Below are positions 24,890-34,353 of a stretch of DNA of 48,872 bases, piece by piece (position 1 is the stretch's first letter; every line of letters begins with the position of its first letter). A program made the translations under genes and the position numbers. Under the pieces are notes generated by a model, which saw only the letters and a list, made by a program, of their open reading frames with translations, did not search any database and was not told the DNA's origin. Origin of the DNA: Methylotenera_A sp046594885 (lineage in GTDB: Bacteria; Pseudomonadota; Gammaproteobacteria; Burkholderiales; Methylophilaceae); assembly GCA_046594885.1 (NCBI GenBank), contig JBKJRD010000073.1, forward strand, positions 1 through 48,872, in the 5' to 3' direction.

Positions 24890-26965
24890 ATGACGCCTAA
24901 AAACCTTAAATTTGTGCTATGGATATTGGTTGGAATACTCGGTACTTTTGCGCTGAGTACAATCGCGTTGAATCGTGGTGAAAGTATTAACGCGCTGTGG
25001 TTGATCACCGCGGCAATTTGTATTTATGCCATTGCCTATCGCTTTTATGCGGCATGGATAGCGGCCAAAGTATTAACCGTTGATGAAACCCGTGCTACGC
25101 CTGCGGAGCGACTAGACAATGGGCGTGACTTTATGCCAACCAATAAATGGGTGGTGTTTGGTCATCATTTTGCGGCAATCGCTGGGCCTGGCCCATTAGT
25201 TGGCCCAACATTAGCGGCACAATTTGGCTATTTGCCAGGCACGTTATGGATTTTAATCGGCGCGGTTTTAGGTGGCGCGGTCCAAGATATGGTGACGCTA
25301 TTTTTCTCCACGCGGCGCAATGGCAAAAGTTTAGGCCAAATGGCACGTGATGAAATTGGCGTGATTGGCGGCACCGCTGCTTTGCTGGGCACTTTTACCA
25401 TTATGATTATTCTAATCGCCGTATTGGGTTTGGTGGTGGTCAATGCCATGAAACATAGCCCGTGGGCCACTTCTACCGTTGCGGCGACCATTCCAATTGC
25501 CATGTTGATTGGCATTTATATGCGCCATATTCGGCCGGGGCGCGTGATGGAAGCTTCAGCGATTGGCGTAGCGCTACTTTTACTATCGGTTTTTGCTGGT
25601 GGCTGGATTGACCATAATCAAACATTACGCGTGTTTTTTGACCATGATGGCTTGCCGCTTGCTTATGCGATTATCGTCTATGGCTTTGCAGCGGCGGTGT
25701 TGCCAGTTTGGTTATTACTTGCGCCGCGTGATTATTTATCGACTTATATGAAGCTAGGTACGGTGATTTTATTGGCAATTGCAATTGTGATTTTACGCCC
25801 CGATATTCATATGCCAGCGATTACCCAGTTTACCGATGGCAGTGGACCGATTTTTGGCGGCAAGTTATTTCCATTTGTATTTATCACGATTGCCTGTGGC
25901 GCGATTTCTGGCTTTCACGCCTTAATTGCCTCTGGCACAACGCCTAAACTACTAGCCAATGAACGCGATATTCGCATGATTGGTTACGGCGCCATGTTGC
26001 TAGAAAGCTTTGTGGCGATTATGGCGATGATTGCCGCAACCGTATTAGAACCAGGCGTATTTTTTGCCATTAACAGCCCAGCAGGCGTGGTAGGTAAAGA
26101 AGCGATAGACGCAGTGGCCAAAATCAATAGCTGGGGATTTGCGGTTACAGTTGAGCAAATGCATCAATTGGCTAAAGACATGGGCGAAAGCAGTTTATTC
26201 GCGCGCACAGGTGGCGCGCCCAGTTTGGCCGTTGGCATGGCCAGCATTTTTGGCAATGCCTTTGGCAAAAGTATGCTGGCTTTGTGGTACCACTTTGCCA
26301 TTATGTTTGAAGCGATTTTTATTTTAACCACGCTAGATGCAGGCACACGTGTGGGTCGTTTTATGTTGCAAGATATGCTGGGTAACTTTAATAAAAAACT
26401 TGGTGAAACTTCTTTCATGCCATCGGTCATATTCACCAGCGCCATCGTGGTCGCAGGTTGGGGGTACTTTTTATATATCGGCGTGATTGATCCAAATGGC
26501 GGCGTGAATATTCTGTGGCCATTATTTGGTATTTCCAATCAAATGCTTGCCGCAATCGCACTGTGTGTGGCGACGGGCATTTTGGTGAAGTCGGGTCGAT
26601 TAAAATTTGCTTGGGTAACCGGCTTGCCATTGGTTTGGCTAGTTACAGTTACTAGCACCGCGGCTTACGAAAAAGTATTTTCTGCAGATGTGCGCATTGG
26701 TTTTTTTGCCGCGGCGAATGAGTTAACTAGCAAATTAGCGAGTGGATTATTATCAGCAGACAAAGCCGCCGTTGCGCCGCAGTTAATTTTTAATCAGCAA
26801 TTAGATGCATACTTAACCTTGTTTTTTGTGGCAATGTTGTGGATTGTGATTGTGAATACAGTGTTGGTATGTGTGCGGCATTTGGCTGGAAAGCCTGTGT
26901 TAACCAGCACAGAAGTGCCGTATATTAAAACGCAGCTCGCCAGTCATTACAGCAGATTAGATTAA
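24890..26965 (+). CDS. cstA: Carbon starvation protein A / pyruvate transporter family
   Basis: Inner-membrane transporter of the CstA family, whose studied members take up pyruvate or peptides. The 691-residue protein has many hydrophobic helices and aligns closely with E. coli CstA: IALNRGESINALW, VFGHHFAAIAGPGPLVGP, FFSTRRNGKSLG, VLPVWLLLAPRDYLSTY, ACGAISGFHALIASGTTPK and ILTTLDAGTRVGRFMLQD. The frame is open to TTG 24872 and ATG 24878, but ATG 24890 (MTPKN) matches the family start and has GGA about 12 bases upstream. ybdD follows four bases later, as in E. coli. Confidence 0.96.
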   Translation: MTPKNLKFVLWILVGILGTFALSTIALNRGESINALWLITAAICIYAIAYRFYAAWIAAKVLTVDETRATPAERLDNGRDFMPTNKWVVFGHHFAAIAGPGPLVGPTLAAQFGYLPGTLWILIGAVLGGAVQDMVTLFFSTRRNGKSLGQMARDEIGVIGGTAALLGTFTIMIILIAVLGLVVVNAMKHSPWATSTVAATIPIAMLIGIYMRHIRPGRVMEASAIGVALLLLSVFAGGWIDHNQTLRVFFDHDGLPLAYAIIVYGFAAAVLPVWLLLAPRDYLSTYMKLGTVILLAIAIVILRPDIHMPAITQFTDGSGPIFGGKLFPFVFITIACGAISGFHALIASGTTPKLLANERDIRMIGYGAMLLESFVAIMAMIAATVLEPGVFFAINSPAGVVGKEAIDAVAKINSWGFAVTVEQMHQLAKDMGESSLFARTGGAPSLAVGMASIFGNAFGKSMLALWYHFAIMFEAIFILTTLDAGTRVGRFMLQDMLGNFNKKLGETSFMPSVIFTSAIVVAGWGYFLYIGVIDPNGGVNILWPLFGISNQMLAAIALCVATGILVKSGRLKFAWVTGLPLVWLVTVTSTAAYEKVFSADVRIGFFAAANELTSKLASGLLSADKAAVAPQLIFNQQLDAYLTLFFVAMLWIVIVNTVLVCVRHLAGKPVLTSTEVPYIKTQLASHYSRLD

Positions 26966-26969
26966 AGCT

Positions 26970-27161
26970 ATGCTTAAAAAGTTAAAACATTTGTGGCATA
27001 TTATCCAACAATTATCGGGTGATGATGCGTATGCACAATACGCAAAACATCATGCGGATTTTCACGCGTGCAGCCTAGATGCGCCGCCATTACTAACGCG
27101 CAAAGATTTTTACAAATTATGGCAAGACAGCAAATGGAAAGGCATCAAACGATGTTGCTAG
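26970..27161 (+). CDS. YbdD/YjiX family small protein
   Basis: 63-residue cytoplasmic protein of the Sel_put (DUF466) family that accompanies CstA-type transporters. It shows the family layout: an N-terminal basic helix, GDDAYAQYAKHHADFH in the middle, and a conserved tail with RKDFYKLWQDSKWKG ending in a Cys-Cys pair, like E. coli YbdD. In studied systems the partner is needed for pyruvate uptake. It starts four bases after cstA and its 3' end overlaps the next gene by 10 bases. Confidence 0.9.
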   Translation: MLKKLKHLWHIIQQLSGDDAYAQYAKHHADFHACSLDAPPLLTRKDFYKLWQDSKWKGIKRCC

Positions 27162-27466
27162 ATTTAGCCCAACAAAACGCTCAAGACTTAACTCTCAAAA
27201 AGCCGCAAAAAAACGATTTTTCAGAAGGTGATGTGGCTAGAATCATTGAAATGGCTTGGGAAGACCGCACCACATTTGAAGCGATTGAAAGTCAGTTTGG
27301 TCTGAATCAGGATGGCGTAATTAAATTAATGCGTAGTCAGTTAAAGTTAAATTCTTTTAAATTGTGGCGTAAACGCACGCACGGGCAAACTACTAAACAT
27401 CTAAAATTGCGCAGCGAGGAAATTGCTAGGCATCAATCCAAGCAACACAATAAATTGCACCGATAA
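27152..27466 (+). CDS. TIGR03643 (DUF2805) family protein
   Basis: 104-residue conserved protein of unknown role. The central region carries the family signature GDVARIIEMAWEDRTTFEAI, then ESQFGL and the C-terminal FKLWRKRTHGQTTKHLKLR. The middle looks like a helix-turn-helix-like helical module and the tail is very basic, suggesting nucleic-acid binding. The frame is open further upstream, but ATG 27152 has GGAAAGG nine bases before it and agrees with the family length. It overlaps the ybdD stop by 10 bases, so translation is probably coupled. Confidence 0.85.
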   Translation: MLLDLAQQNAQDLTLKKPQKNDFSEGDVARIIEMAWEDRTTFEAIESQFGLNQDGVIKLMRSQLKLNSFKLWRKRTHGQTTKHLKLRSEEIARHQSKQHNKLHR

Positions 27467-27476
27467 ATGCAAGCGC

Positions 27477-27656
27477 TTACATGCGCTGATAGATTTTATC
27501 AATAAGCATTTCATCTGTTTCTGGCGGCGTAACAACCTCATACTCGGTTACATTAATGCCTAATCGCATTCTATCGACCTTTGCTGGCTGATAGGCGGCA
27601 ATAATATAATCAATTTCGGGCTCTTTTTTAAACAAACGCTCAAATAATTTTTTCAT
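27477..27656 (-). CDS. Small hypothetical protein (59 aa)
   Basis: No family recognised. A 59-residue protein with a basic amphipathic start (MKKLFERLFKKEPE) and an acidic C-terminal half (YEVVTPPETDEMLIDKIYQRM). ATG 27656 has AAAGAAAT upstream; a TTG 15 bases further upstream is less likely. It converges on the TIGR03643 gene with 10 bases between the stops. It is short, so it could be spurious, but its composition looks protein-like. Confidence 0.5.
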   Translation of the reverse strand: MKKLFERLFKKEPEIDYIIAAYQPAKVDRMRLGINVTEYEVVTPPETDEMLIDKIYQRM

Positions 27657-27848
27657 GATATTTCTTTTCAAAACTTTAAGTTGGGTGCTGCTGAATATTT
27701 ACTTGCAATCAGCATGCCAAATTGTTGAATAGAAATATTGTGATTAAAGCATTGATTTTATTAGTTAAATTTAAAAATATAAGTTAGCTTAAAATTGACG
27801 CATGTTGTAAATTGAAGATAAATGTTAATTTTTCATCAAATTTGAGGG

Positions 27849-28649
27849 TTAAGTTTTTGGTTTAAAGCCAGCAGAGTTAGCTTTAAACCACATCCAAATA
27901 CCGATTAAAATCATCGGCAGACTCAGCCATTGCCCCATACTCAAACCCAACTGCAGCAAGCCTAAATAATCATCGGGCTCACGCGTAAATTCGACCAAGA
28001 ATCGAAAGCTACCGTAGCCGATTAAGAATAGCGCAGAAATGGTGCCAACATTACGTTGTTTGCGCGAAAACCACCATAAAATGCAAAACAAAGCCACGCC
28101 CTCTAGGGCAAATTCATATAGTTGAGAGGGGTGGCGTGCCAGCCTATCGACTTGCGGAAAAATCATACCAAAATTAGCGTTTGTTTCGCGTCCCCATAAT
28201 TCGCCATTGATAAAATTGCCCATGCGCCCAGCGCCTAAACCAATTGGCACGAGTGGCGCGACAAAATCCATAATTTTTAACCAAGGCTGTGGATATTTGC
28301 GCGTAAAAAAGAACATGGCGGCCAATACGCCTAAAAAACCACCATGAAAGCTCATGCCGCCCTGCCAAACTTTAAATATATCTAATGGGTTTTGCATAAA
28401 ACTACCAAACTGGTAAAACAATACATAGCCGATTCTGCCGCCTAAAATCACGCCTAATGCGCCATAAAATAGCGCATCGTCTATCATTTGGTAAGACCAA
28501 TTAAACCAGGTTTTATGTTTTACTTGATAGCGACCTAAGCCAAAGAATGCCAAAAACCCAATCAGATACATGAGTCCGTACCAATGAATGCCAAAACTAT
28601 CGGTGATAGATAGTGCGATAGGGTCGAAATGTGGGTGCGTAACAATCAT
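27849..28649 (-). CDS. lgt: Prolipoprotein diacylglyceryl transferase
   Basis: Inner-membrane enzyme transferring diacylglycerol from phosphatidylglycerol to the lipobox cysteine of prolipoproteins, the first step of lipoprotein maturation. The 266-residue protein has about seven membrane helices and the hallmark segments IHWYGLMYLIGF, GGRIGYVLFYQ, QGGMSFHGGFLG (essential His) and GLGAGRMGNFINGELWGR (the Lgt signature with catalytic Arg), then HPSQLYEFALEG. Length is typical. It is monocistronic by position, with roughly 180 bases downstream and 289 bases upstream (shared with divergent ilvD) in which I see no further gene. Confidence 0.97.
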   Translation of the reverse strand: MIVTHPHFDPIALSITDSFGIHWYGLMYLIGFLAFFGLGRYQVKHKTWFNWSYQMIDDALFYGALGVILGGRIGYVLFYQFGSFMQNPLDIFKVWQGGMSFHGGFLGVLAAMFFFTRKYPQPWLKIMDFVAPLVPIGLGAGRMGNFINGELWGRETNANFGMIFPQVDRLARHPSQLYEFALEGVALFCILWWFSRKQRNVGTISALFLIGYGSFRFLVEFTREPDDYLGLLQLGLSMGQWLSLPMILIGIWMWFKANSAGFKPKT

Positions 28650-28938
28650 AAATTGAGAAATTAATATGGATTAAGGCGTCTATTATGGTTCAAGGCGGAT
28701 TGTTGTCGCAAGCTTAAAAAAGCGATTAACTTAAAAGATATTGAAAACTACGATTAATTTGTGGTTAAGTGAAGCAGATAATAGCTGATAAACCGCCTAG
28801 TGCGCGCTAGATTTTGCGCTGTTTGCCATATATTGAGTTAATTCTCGCTAAATTTAAGCAACAGTTGTAAAAACCTGATTACGCCAAGCATTGCATCAGT
28901 TAAAATAGTATCTTATGTAATATTTCAGGATTGATATC

Positions 28939-30789
28939 ATGCCAGTTTATCGTTCACGCACCACTACCCACGGCCGCAATATGGCAGGTGCGCGTGCATT
29001 ATGGCGCGCAACGGGTATGAAAGATGGCGACTTTGAAAAGCCAATCATCGCTATTTCCAATTCATTTACCCAGTTTGTACCTGGCCATGTGCATTTAAAA
29101 GATTTAGGCCAGCTAGTTGCGCGTGAAATTGAACGCGCGGGCGGCGTGGCTAAAGAGTTTAATACCATCGCAGTGGACGATGGCATTGCCATGGGGCATG
29201 GCGGTATGTTGTACAGCTTACCCAGCCGCGATTTAATTGCTGACAGCGTGGAATACATGGTGAACGCACATTGTGCCGATGCGCTAGTGTGTATTTCTAA
29301 CTGCGACAAAATTACCCCCGGCATGTTAATGGCGGCATTACGCCTAAATATCCCGGTAATATTTGTGTCTGGCGGGCCGATGGAAGCGGGAAAGGTCAAT
29401 TGGCAGGGCGAAACGCTAAAATTAGACTTGGTTGACGCCATGGTGGCGGCGGCGGATGATCGCGTCAGCGATGCTAAAGCAGAGGCAATTGAGCGTTCGG
29501 CTTGCCCTACATGCGGTAGTTGTTCTGGCATGTTTACGGCCAATTCGATGAACTGTTTAACCGAAGCGCTGGGTTTAAGCTTGCCAGGAAACGGTTCAAC
29601 TTTAGCCACGCATGGCGCACGTAAGCAATTATTTTTGCAAGCAGGTCGTGTCATCGTTGATTTGGCAAAACGGCATTATGAGCAAGACGATTACAGCGTA
29701 TTGCCACGCAATATCGCCACCATGCAAGCGTTTGAAAATGCGTTTGCGTTGGATGTTGCCATGGGCGGATCAACCAATACGGTACTGCATTTATTAGCGG
29801 CTGCGCACGAAGCAGGGCTAGATTTCACCATGAGCGATATTGACCGGATTTCACGCAATGTACCCTGCGTGAGCAAAGTAGCACCAGCCACCCAAAAATA
29901 CCATATGGAAGATGTGCATCGTGCTGGTGGTGTGATGGCGATTCTGTCTGAATTAAGTCGCGGCGGCTTGATTCACCGCGATATTCCTACCGTGCATTCA
30001 GCGACTTTAGGCGAAGCATTGGATAAATGGGATATCACAACCACGCAAGACGAAGAAGTGAAGAAATTCTATCGCGCCGCACCGGGAGGAATTGCCACCA
30101 CCATTGCATTTTCTCAAAGTATGTGGTGGCCAGATTTGGATACAGACCGAGCCAACGGCTGCATTCGTGATATTGAACATGCCTATTCAAAAGATGGCGG
30201 TTTGGCCGTTTTATACGGCAACATTGCTTTAGATGGCTGTATTGTCAAAACCGCTGGGGTGGATGACAGCATATTGAAATTCACAGGCCGCGCGCGCGTT
30301 TTTGAAAGTCAGGATGAAACGGTTGAAGCGATTTTGGCCGATAAAATTGTGGCAGGCGATGTGGTGGTCATTCGTTACGAAGGCCCACGTGGCGGCCCAG
30401 GTATGCAAGAAATGTTATACCCAACCAGTTATTTAAAATCAAAAGATTTAGGCAAAGTCTGTGCGCTATTAACTGACGGCCGTTTTTCTGGCGGTACGTC
30501 GGGCTTAAGTATCGGCCATGCTTCGCCAGAAGCAGCTGAAGGTGGCGCGATTGGTTTAGTTGAAGAGGGTGACATCATTGAAATCGATATTCCTCATCGC
30601 ACCATTCACTTGGCGATAACAGATGAAGAAATGGCGCACCGCCGCGCGCATATGGAAATTAAAGGTAAGTCAGCTTGGAAGCCAGTCAACCGCACGCGCG
30701 AAGTGTCGTTAGCATTACGTGCCTATGCGGCAATGACCACCAGTGCCGCCAGAGGCGCAGTACGTGATGTGACGCAAATTGAGCAATAA
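28939..30789 (+). CDS. ilvD: Dihydroxy-acid dehydratase
   Basis: Iron-sulfur enzyme dehydrating 2,3-dihydroxy-3-methyl acids to 2-keto acids in valine, leucine and isoleucine synthesis. The 616-residue protein shows the cluster and active-site segments CISNCDKITPGM, ACPTCGSCSGMFTANSMNCL and, near the C-terminus, TDGRFSGGTSGLSIGHASPE, plus MGGSTNTVLHLLA. Length fits the long ([4Fe-4S], E. coli-like) class. A possible weak sigma-70 promoter (TTGCAT-N17-TATGTA, about 28892-28920) and AGGA upstream of the ATG are visible. It is divergent from lgt. Confidence 0.97.
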   Translation: MPVYRSRTTTHGRNMAGARALWRATGMKDGDFEKPIIAISNSFTQFVPGHVHLKDLGQLVAREIERAGGVAKEFNTIAVDDGIAMGHGGMLYSLPSRDLIADSVEYMVNAHCADALVCISNCDKITPGMLMAALRLNIPVIFVSGGPMEAGKVNWQGETLKLDLVDAMVAAADDRVSDAKAEAIERSACPTCGSCSGMFTANSMNCLTEALGLSLPGNGSTLATHGARKQLFLQAGRVIVDLAKRHYEQDDYSVLPRNIATMQAFENAFALDVAMGGSTNTVLHLLAAAHEAGLDFTMSDIDRISRNVPCVSKVAPATQKYHMEDVHRAGGVMAILSELSRGGLIHRDIPTVHSATLGEALDKWDITTTQDEEVKKFYRAAPGGIATTIAFSQSMWWPDLDTDRANGCIRDIEHAYSKDGGLAVLYGNIALDGCIVKTAGVDDSILKFTGRARVFESQDETVEAILADKIVAGDVVVIRYEGPRGGPGMQEMLYPTSYLKSKDLGKVCALLTDGRFSGGTSGLSIGHASPEAAEGGAIGLVEEGDIIEIDIPHRTIHLAITDEEMAHRRAHMEIKGKSAWKPVNRTREVSLALRAYAAMTTSAARGAVRDVTQIEQ

Positions 30790-30836
30790 TTATTTTAAAT
30801 AGTTAGCGCATTAAAATTAAGCATTAGGATAACCGT

Positions 30837-31760
30837 ATGAATAATCCAGTCATCGCACAAAAATTACTTGACCAAGATTTCGCCATTAAGCCAGAACTTA
30901 AATTCAGCGAAGATAGTCATGGCTTACAGTTTATCGAAATCGATAACAGCCTTGCCACTGCAAAAATTGCTTTGCAAGGCGCGCATGTGATGCAGTGGCA
31001 GCCAAAAAATATAACAGCGCCAGTACTATGGCTATCGAGCAATGCGCGTTATGTGCAAGGCCGATCTATTCGTGGTGGTGTGCCTATTTGCTGGCCATGG
31101 TTTGGCGCACATCCAACCGATAGCAGCTATTGCCCGCATGGTTTTGCGCGAGTCATGCCTTGGCATTTGATTGATGCCGATACGCTACAAAATGGCGCAA
31201 CACGATTGGTATTGCAAATTGTGGATACGCCAGTGGGTAAAAAACAGCTGTCTTATCCCTACACATTAACGCTAACCATCACCATTGGTGCAATGCTTAA
31301 ATTAGATTTGTCGACCACCAATCATGGCACGCATCCTTTTATGATTGGTGAGGCATTTCACACTTATTTTAATATTAGTGATGTGACAAAGGTTAAGTTA
31401 ACCGGTTTAGAAGAAGCGCTATATGCGGATAAAGTGCAGAATTACGAGCGCAGTATGCAGCATGGCGCAATTAAATTTAATGGCGAATTCGACCGTGTTT
31501 ACATCAATACCAATGCTGATTGTGTGATTGAAGATTCTGGTCTTGAGCGTAAAATTCGCATCGCAAAATCGGGCAGCAACGCAACCGTGGTGTGGACACC
31601 TTGGGCCGATAAAGCGCATCAAATGGGTGATATGGGAACCAGCGATGAATGGCGCAATATGATTTGCATAGAAACCGCAAATGCGATGGAAAACAGCATT
31701 GTGGTTAACCCAAATCAAACCCATACCTTAACCGCCGAATATAGCGTTGAAGATCTTTAG
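30837..31760 (+). CDS. D-hexose-6-phosphate mutarotase, YeaD-like
   Basis: Aldose-1-epimerase-fold protein, 307 residues, expected to interconvert the anomers of glucose-6-phosphate and related sugar phosphates in the cytoplasm. Typical YeaD segments are SIRGGVPICWPWFGAHP, CPHGFARVMPWHL, GEAFHTYFNISDV (catalytic His) and the late RKIRIAKSG with VVWTPWADKA. It follows ilvD by about 47 bases and precedes the DUF255 gene by 13, so the last two are probably co-transcribed. Confidence 0.92.
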   Translation: MNNPVIAQKLLDQDFAIKPELKFSEDSHGLQFIEIDNSLATAKIALQGAHVMQWQPKNITAPVLWLSSNARYVQGRSIRGGVPICWPWFGAHPTDSSYCPHGFARVMPWHLIDADTLQNGATRLVLQIVDTPVGKKQLSYPYTLTLTITIGAMLKLDLSTTNHGTHPFMIGEAFHTYFNISDVTKVKLTGLEEALYADKVQNYERSMQHGAIKFNGEFDRVYINTNADCVIEDSGLERKIRIAKSGSNATVVWTPWADKAHQMGDMGTSDEWRNMICIETANAMENSIVVNPNQTHTLTAEYSVEDL

Positions 31761-31773
31761 GGCATGATTTGGC

Positions 31774-33834
31774 ATGTCCAACCGTCTTAATCAAGAAACC
31801 AGTCCCTATCTATTACAACATGCGCAAAACCCGGTGCAATGGTATCCGTGGGGAGAGCAAGCACTCACTTTAGCGCGCGAGCAAGATAAACCTATTCTGC
31901 TTTCAATCGGCTATTCTGCTTGCCATTGGTGTCATGTGATGGCGCATGAATCGTTTGAAGACGCCGAAGTAGCCGCCATCATGAACGCGCACTTTATCAA
32001 TATTAAAGTGGACCGTGAAGAACGACCCGATATTGATCAAATCTACCAAACTGCGCATAGTATGCTATCGCAAAAAAGCGGTGGCTGGCCACTCACCGTG
32101 TTTTTAACGCCGAATCAAGAGCCCTATTTTACGGGTACTTATTTCCCTAAAACAGCACGCTATCAGTTGCCTGGTTTTGCCGATTTGATTCCGCGCGTGG
32201 CACAGTTTTACCATCAACGCAAAGATGACTTAACCATACAAAATGCTCAATTAATGGATGCACTCAAGCGCGCCAATCCATCGCCTAGTCAGCAGTTAAA
32301 TTGCAATGAAACCACTTTGCAACTTGCATTTAACGCGCTTGAAAGTAGCTTTGATTTTGAAAATGGTGGCTTTGGCACTGCGCCAAAATTTCCCAATCCT
32401 GCTGATATCACCTTACTCTTACACACCGCAAAAGCAGGTAGTAAACGCGCTGAAGCCATGGCCTTGCAAATGCTATCTGCCATGGCAAATGGTGGAATTT
32501 ATGATCAATTGGGTGGTGGGTTTTGTCGTTATTCGGTAGATGAGCGTTGGAATATCCCGCATTTTGAAAAAATGCTCTACGACAACGGTCAGTTATTATT
32601 TTTGTATTGCGATGGCTGGCAACTCAGTCAAAATTTACGTTATCAGCAAGTAGTTGAAGAAACCATTGCCTGGCTAATGCGCGAAATGCGTGACCAAAAA
32701 GGCGCGTTTTATTCTTCGCTCGATGCTGATTCTCTGGATGAACATGGACATAGTGAAGAAGGCGCGTTTTATGTATGGCAAGCTGCCGAAGTAAAAGCGC
32801 TTTTAACACCAGAAGAGTTTGTAGTCGCCAGCCGCTGTTACGGTTTTGACCGCGCCGCTAATTTTGAGAACCCTCACTCACAAACACGGGCATGGCATCC
32901 TTATTTGGCGATTGAGCCAGAAGCCGATGAAATTGCGCTATTAAGCAGTGCGCAAGCCAAACTGTTTGCCGTGCGTAAAAACCGCACATATCCAGGCCGC
33001 GATGACAAGATTCTCAGCTCTTGGAATACCTTAGCCATTAAAGGTTTGGCACGCGCTGGACGCATTTTTAACCGATTTGAATGGGTTAAGTCAGCGCAGC
33101 AAGCGGTCGATTTTATTTATGAAAATCTATGGGTCAGTGACCGATTATTAGCCACTTGCAAAGACGATGGCAGCGGCAATTATCATGCGCATTTAAACGC
33201 TTATTTAGACGACTACGCTTATTTATTAGATGCGCTGATTGAGTTAATGCAAGCCGATTTCCGTAGCCAAGATTTAGCCTTTGCCGAAGATTTAGCTGAG
33301 GCGCTATTAATGGATTTTGAAAGTGAAGAAGGTGGTTTTTATTTCACCAGTCATCGTCACGAAACATTAATTCATCGCCCCAAGCAAGGCTACGATAACG
33401 CTACGCCTAATGGCAACGGTATTGCAGCGGTAGCATTGCAAAAATTAGGCCATATATTAGGTGAGCCGCGCTACTTGCAAGCAGCCGAGCGCACATTAAA
33501 GGCGTTTGACCGCAGCATAACGAATAATCCTGCCGCGTGTGCGAGTTTGTGCCATGCCTTACGTGAATACTTAACACCGCCAACCATCACGATTTTACGC
33601 GGCGCGGCCACTAAAATTGAGGATTGGAAACAACAGATTCATCAAACGTATTATCCACATCATTTATTTTTTTACTTTGATGAAACTTGGGATAAAAAAC
33701 CCAATGACTTGCCCATCACCTTGCAACGATTGCCAACACAAGCTGTCAACGCATGGGTATGCAAAGGCGTTGTTTGCTCTCCCAGCATTCACGAGCTACA
33801 GCAATTATTAAACAATTTAAATGCAAATGATTGA
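31774..33834 (+). CDS. DUF255 thioredoxin-domain protein (YyaL/SSP411 family)
   Basis: 686-residue cytoplasmic protein. Residues 1-165 form a thioredoxin-like domain beginning NRLNQETSPYLLQHAQNPVQW, with the redox motif CHWC at Cys50-Cys53 followed by HVMAHESFED. The remainder is an (alpha/alpha)6-barrel-like region resembling N-acyl-glucosamine 2-epimerases, with GGIYDQLGGGFCRYSVDE, WNIPHFEKMLYDNGQL, FYSSLDADS and GRDDKILSSWNTL. The molecular function of the family is unsettled. A second, exported member of the same family lies at 42888 in this window. Confidence 0.92.
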   Translation: MSNRLNQETSPYLLQHAQNPVQWYPWGEQALTLAREQDKPILLSIGYSACHWCHVMAHESFEDAEVAAIMNAHFINIKVDREERPDIDQIYQTAHSMLSQKSGGWPLTVFLTPNQEPYFTGTYFPKTARYQLPGFADLIPRVAQFYHQRKDDLTIQNAQLMDALKRANPSPSQQLNCNETTLQLAFNALESSFDFENGGFGTAPKFPNPADITLLLHTAKAGSKRAEAMALQMLSAMANGGIYDQLGGGFCRYSVDERWNIPHFEKMLYDNGQLLFLYCDGWQLSQNLRYQQVVEETIAWLMREMRDQKGAFYSSLDADSLDEHGHSEEGAFYVWQAAEVKALLTPEEFVVASRCYGFDRAANFENPHSQTRAWHPYLAIEPEADEIALLSSAQAKLFAVRKNRTYPGRDDKILSSWNTLAIKGLARAGRIFNRFEWVKSAQQAVDFIYENLWVSDRLLATCKDDGSGNYHAHLNAYLDDYAYLLDALIELMQADFRSQDLAFAEDLAEALLMDFESEEGGFYFTSHRHETLIHRPKQGYDNATPNGNGIAAVALQKLGHILGEPRYLQAAERTLKAFDRSITNNPAACASLCHALREYLTPPTITILRGAATKIEDWKQQIHQTYYPHHLFFYFDETWDKKPNDLPITLQRLPTQAVNAWVCKGVVCSPSIHELQQLLNNLNAND

Positions 33835-33882
33835 AAATCCATACGCGCTATTGCGGTTTTTAAAATTATAGGTATTATTGAT

Positions 33883-33900
33883 TATGCACAATATTGCATA
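33883..33900. promoter_or_regulatory. Dyad in the cytochrome c promoter region
   Basis: Perfect 6-bp inverted repeat TATGCA-N6-TGCATA, 38 bases before the cytochrome c ATG. It overlaps a possible -10 element (TAAAAT, starting within its right end), so it may be an operator. No regulator is identified. Confidence 0.35.
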
Positions 33901-33937
33901 AAATGAAAAAATTATTGTATTAATTCAAGGAGATAGC

Positions 33938-34261
33938 ATGAAATTTTTATTATCAACAATCGCGCTTGCTAGCCTGTTATTAGCTGGTCAGGCTAACGCA
34001 GCAGATGCCGATGCGGCAAAAGCATTAGCGCAAAAAAGTGGCTGTTTAGCTTGTCATAGCATCGATAAAAAAGTATTAGGTCCAGCTTATAAAGATATTG
34101 CCGCAAAATACAAAGGCGACAAAACAGCAGAAGCTAAATTGATTGCAAAAGTAAAAGCTGGTGGTAGTGGTGTTTGGGGCCCAATGCCAATGCCAGCAAA
34201 TAGTCCACAAGTAAAAGATGCCGATATTAAAACCATTGTGCAGTGGATATTAACGCTTTAG
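33938..34261 (+). CDS. Periplasmic class I cytochrome c (c551/c552-like)
   Basis: 107-residue small electron carrier. Signal peptide 1-21 (ending ANA), then a mature domain with one haem site, CLACH (Cys36, Cys39, His40), the conserved LGPAYKDIAAKY segment and the distal methionine in GPMPMPAN (Met83 or Met85). This is the c551/c552 arrangement; in methylotrophs such proteins often accept electrons from methanol or methylamine dehydrogenase, which is inference here. A strong ribosome binding site (AAGGAG) precedes the ATG, and a strong terminator follows, suggesting high single-gene expression. Confidence 0.95.
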   Translation: MKFLLSTIALASLLLAGQANAADADAAKALAQKSGCLACHSIDKKVLGPAYKDIAAKYKGDKTAEAKLIAKVKAGGSGVWGPMPMPANSPQVKDADIKTIVQWILTL

Positions 34262-34289
34262 TAGTCAATTTTTAATCAGGTTTAAACTA

Positions 34290-34316
34290 AAAAGCCAGCC
34301 ATTAGCTGGCTTTTTT
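34290..34316. terminator. Bidirectional intrinsic terminator
   Basis: AAAGCCAGC pairs with GCTGGCTTT around a five-base loop, with six T on the plus strand and a T-run on the minus strand as well. It separates the convergent cytochrome c and APC permease genes and can serve both. Confidence 0.92.
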
Positions 34317-34353
34317 GTGAATTAAAAACCTAAAGTTTAAAACTTAACGCTAT

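Noticed and set aside
28650..28938. Possible leader peptide or T-box/attenuator before ilvD
   Set aside because: No branched-chain-rich leader ORF, terminator hairpin or T-box sequence is visible in this spacer.
28947..29654. Long (235-codon) minus-strand frame inside ilvD
   Set aside because: It lies fully opposite the strongly conserved ilvD and its translation shows no recognisable domain; it is a codon-bias shadow.
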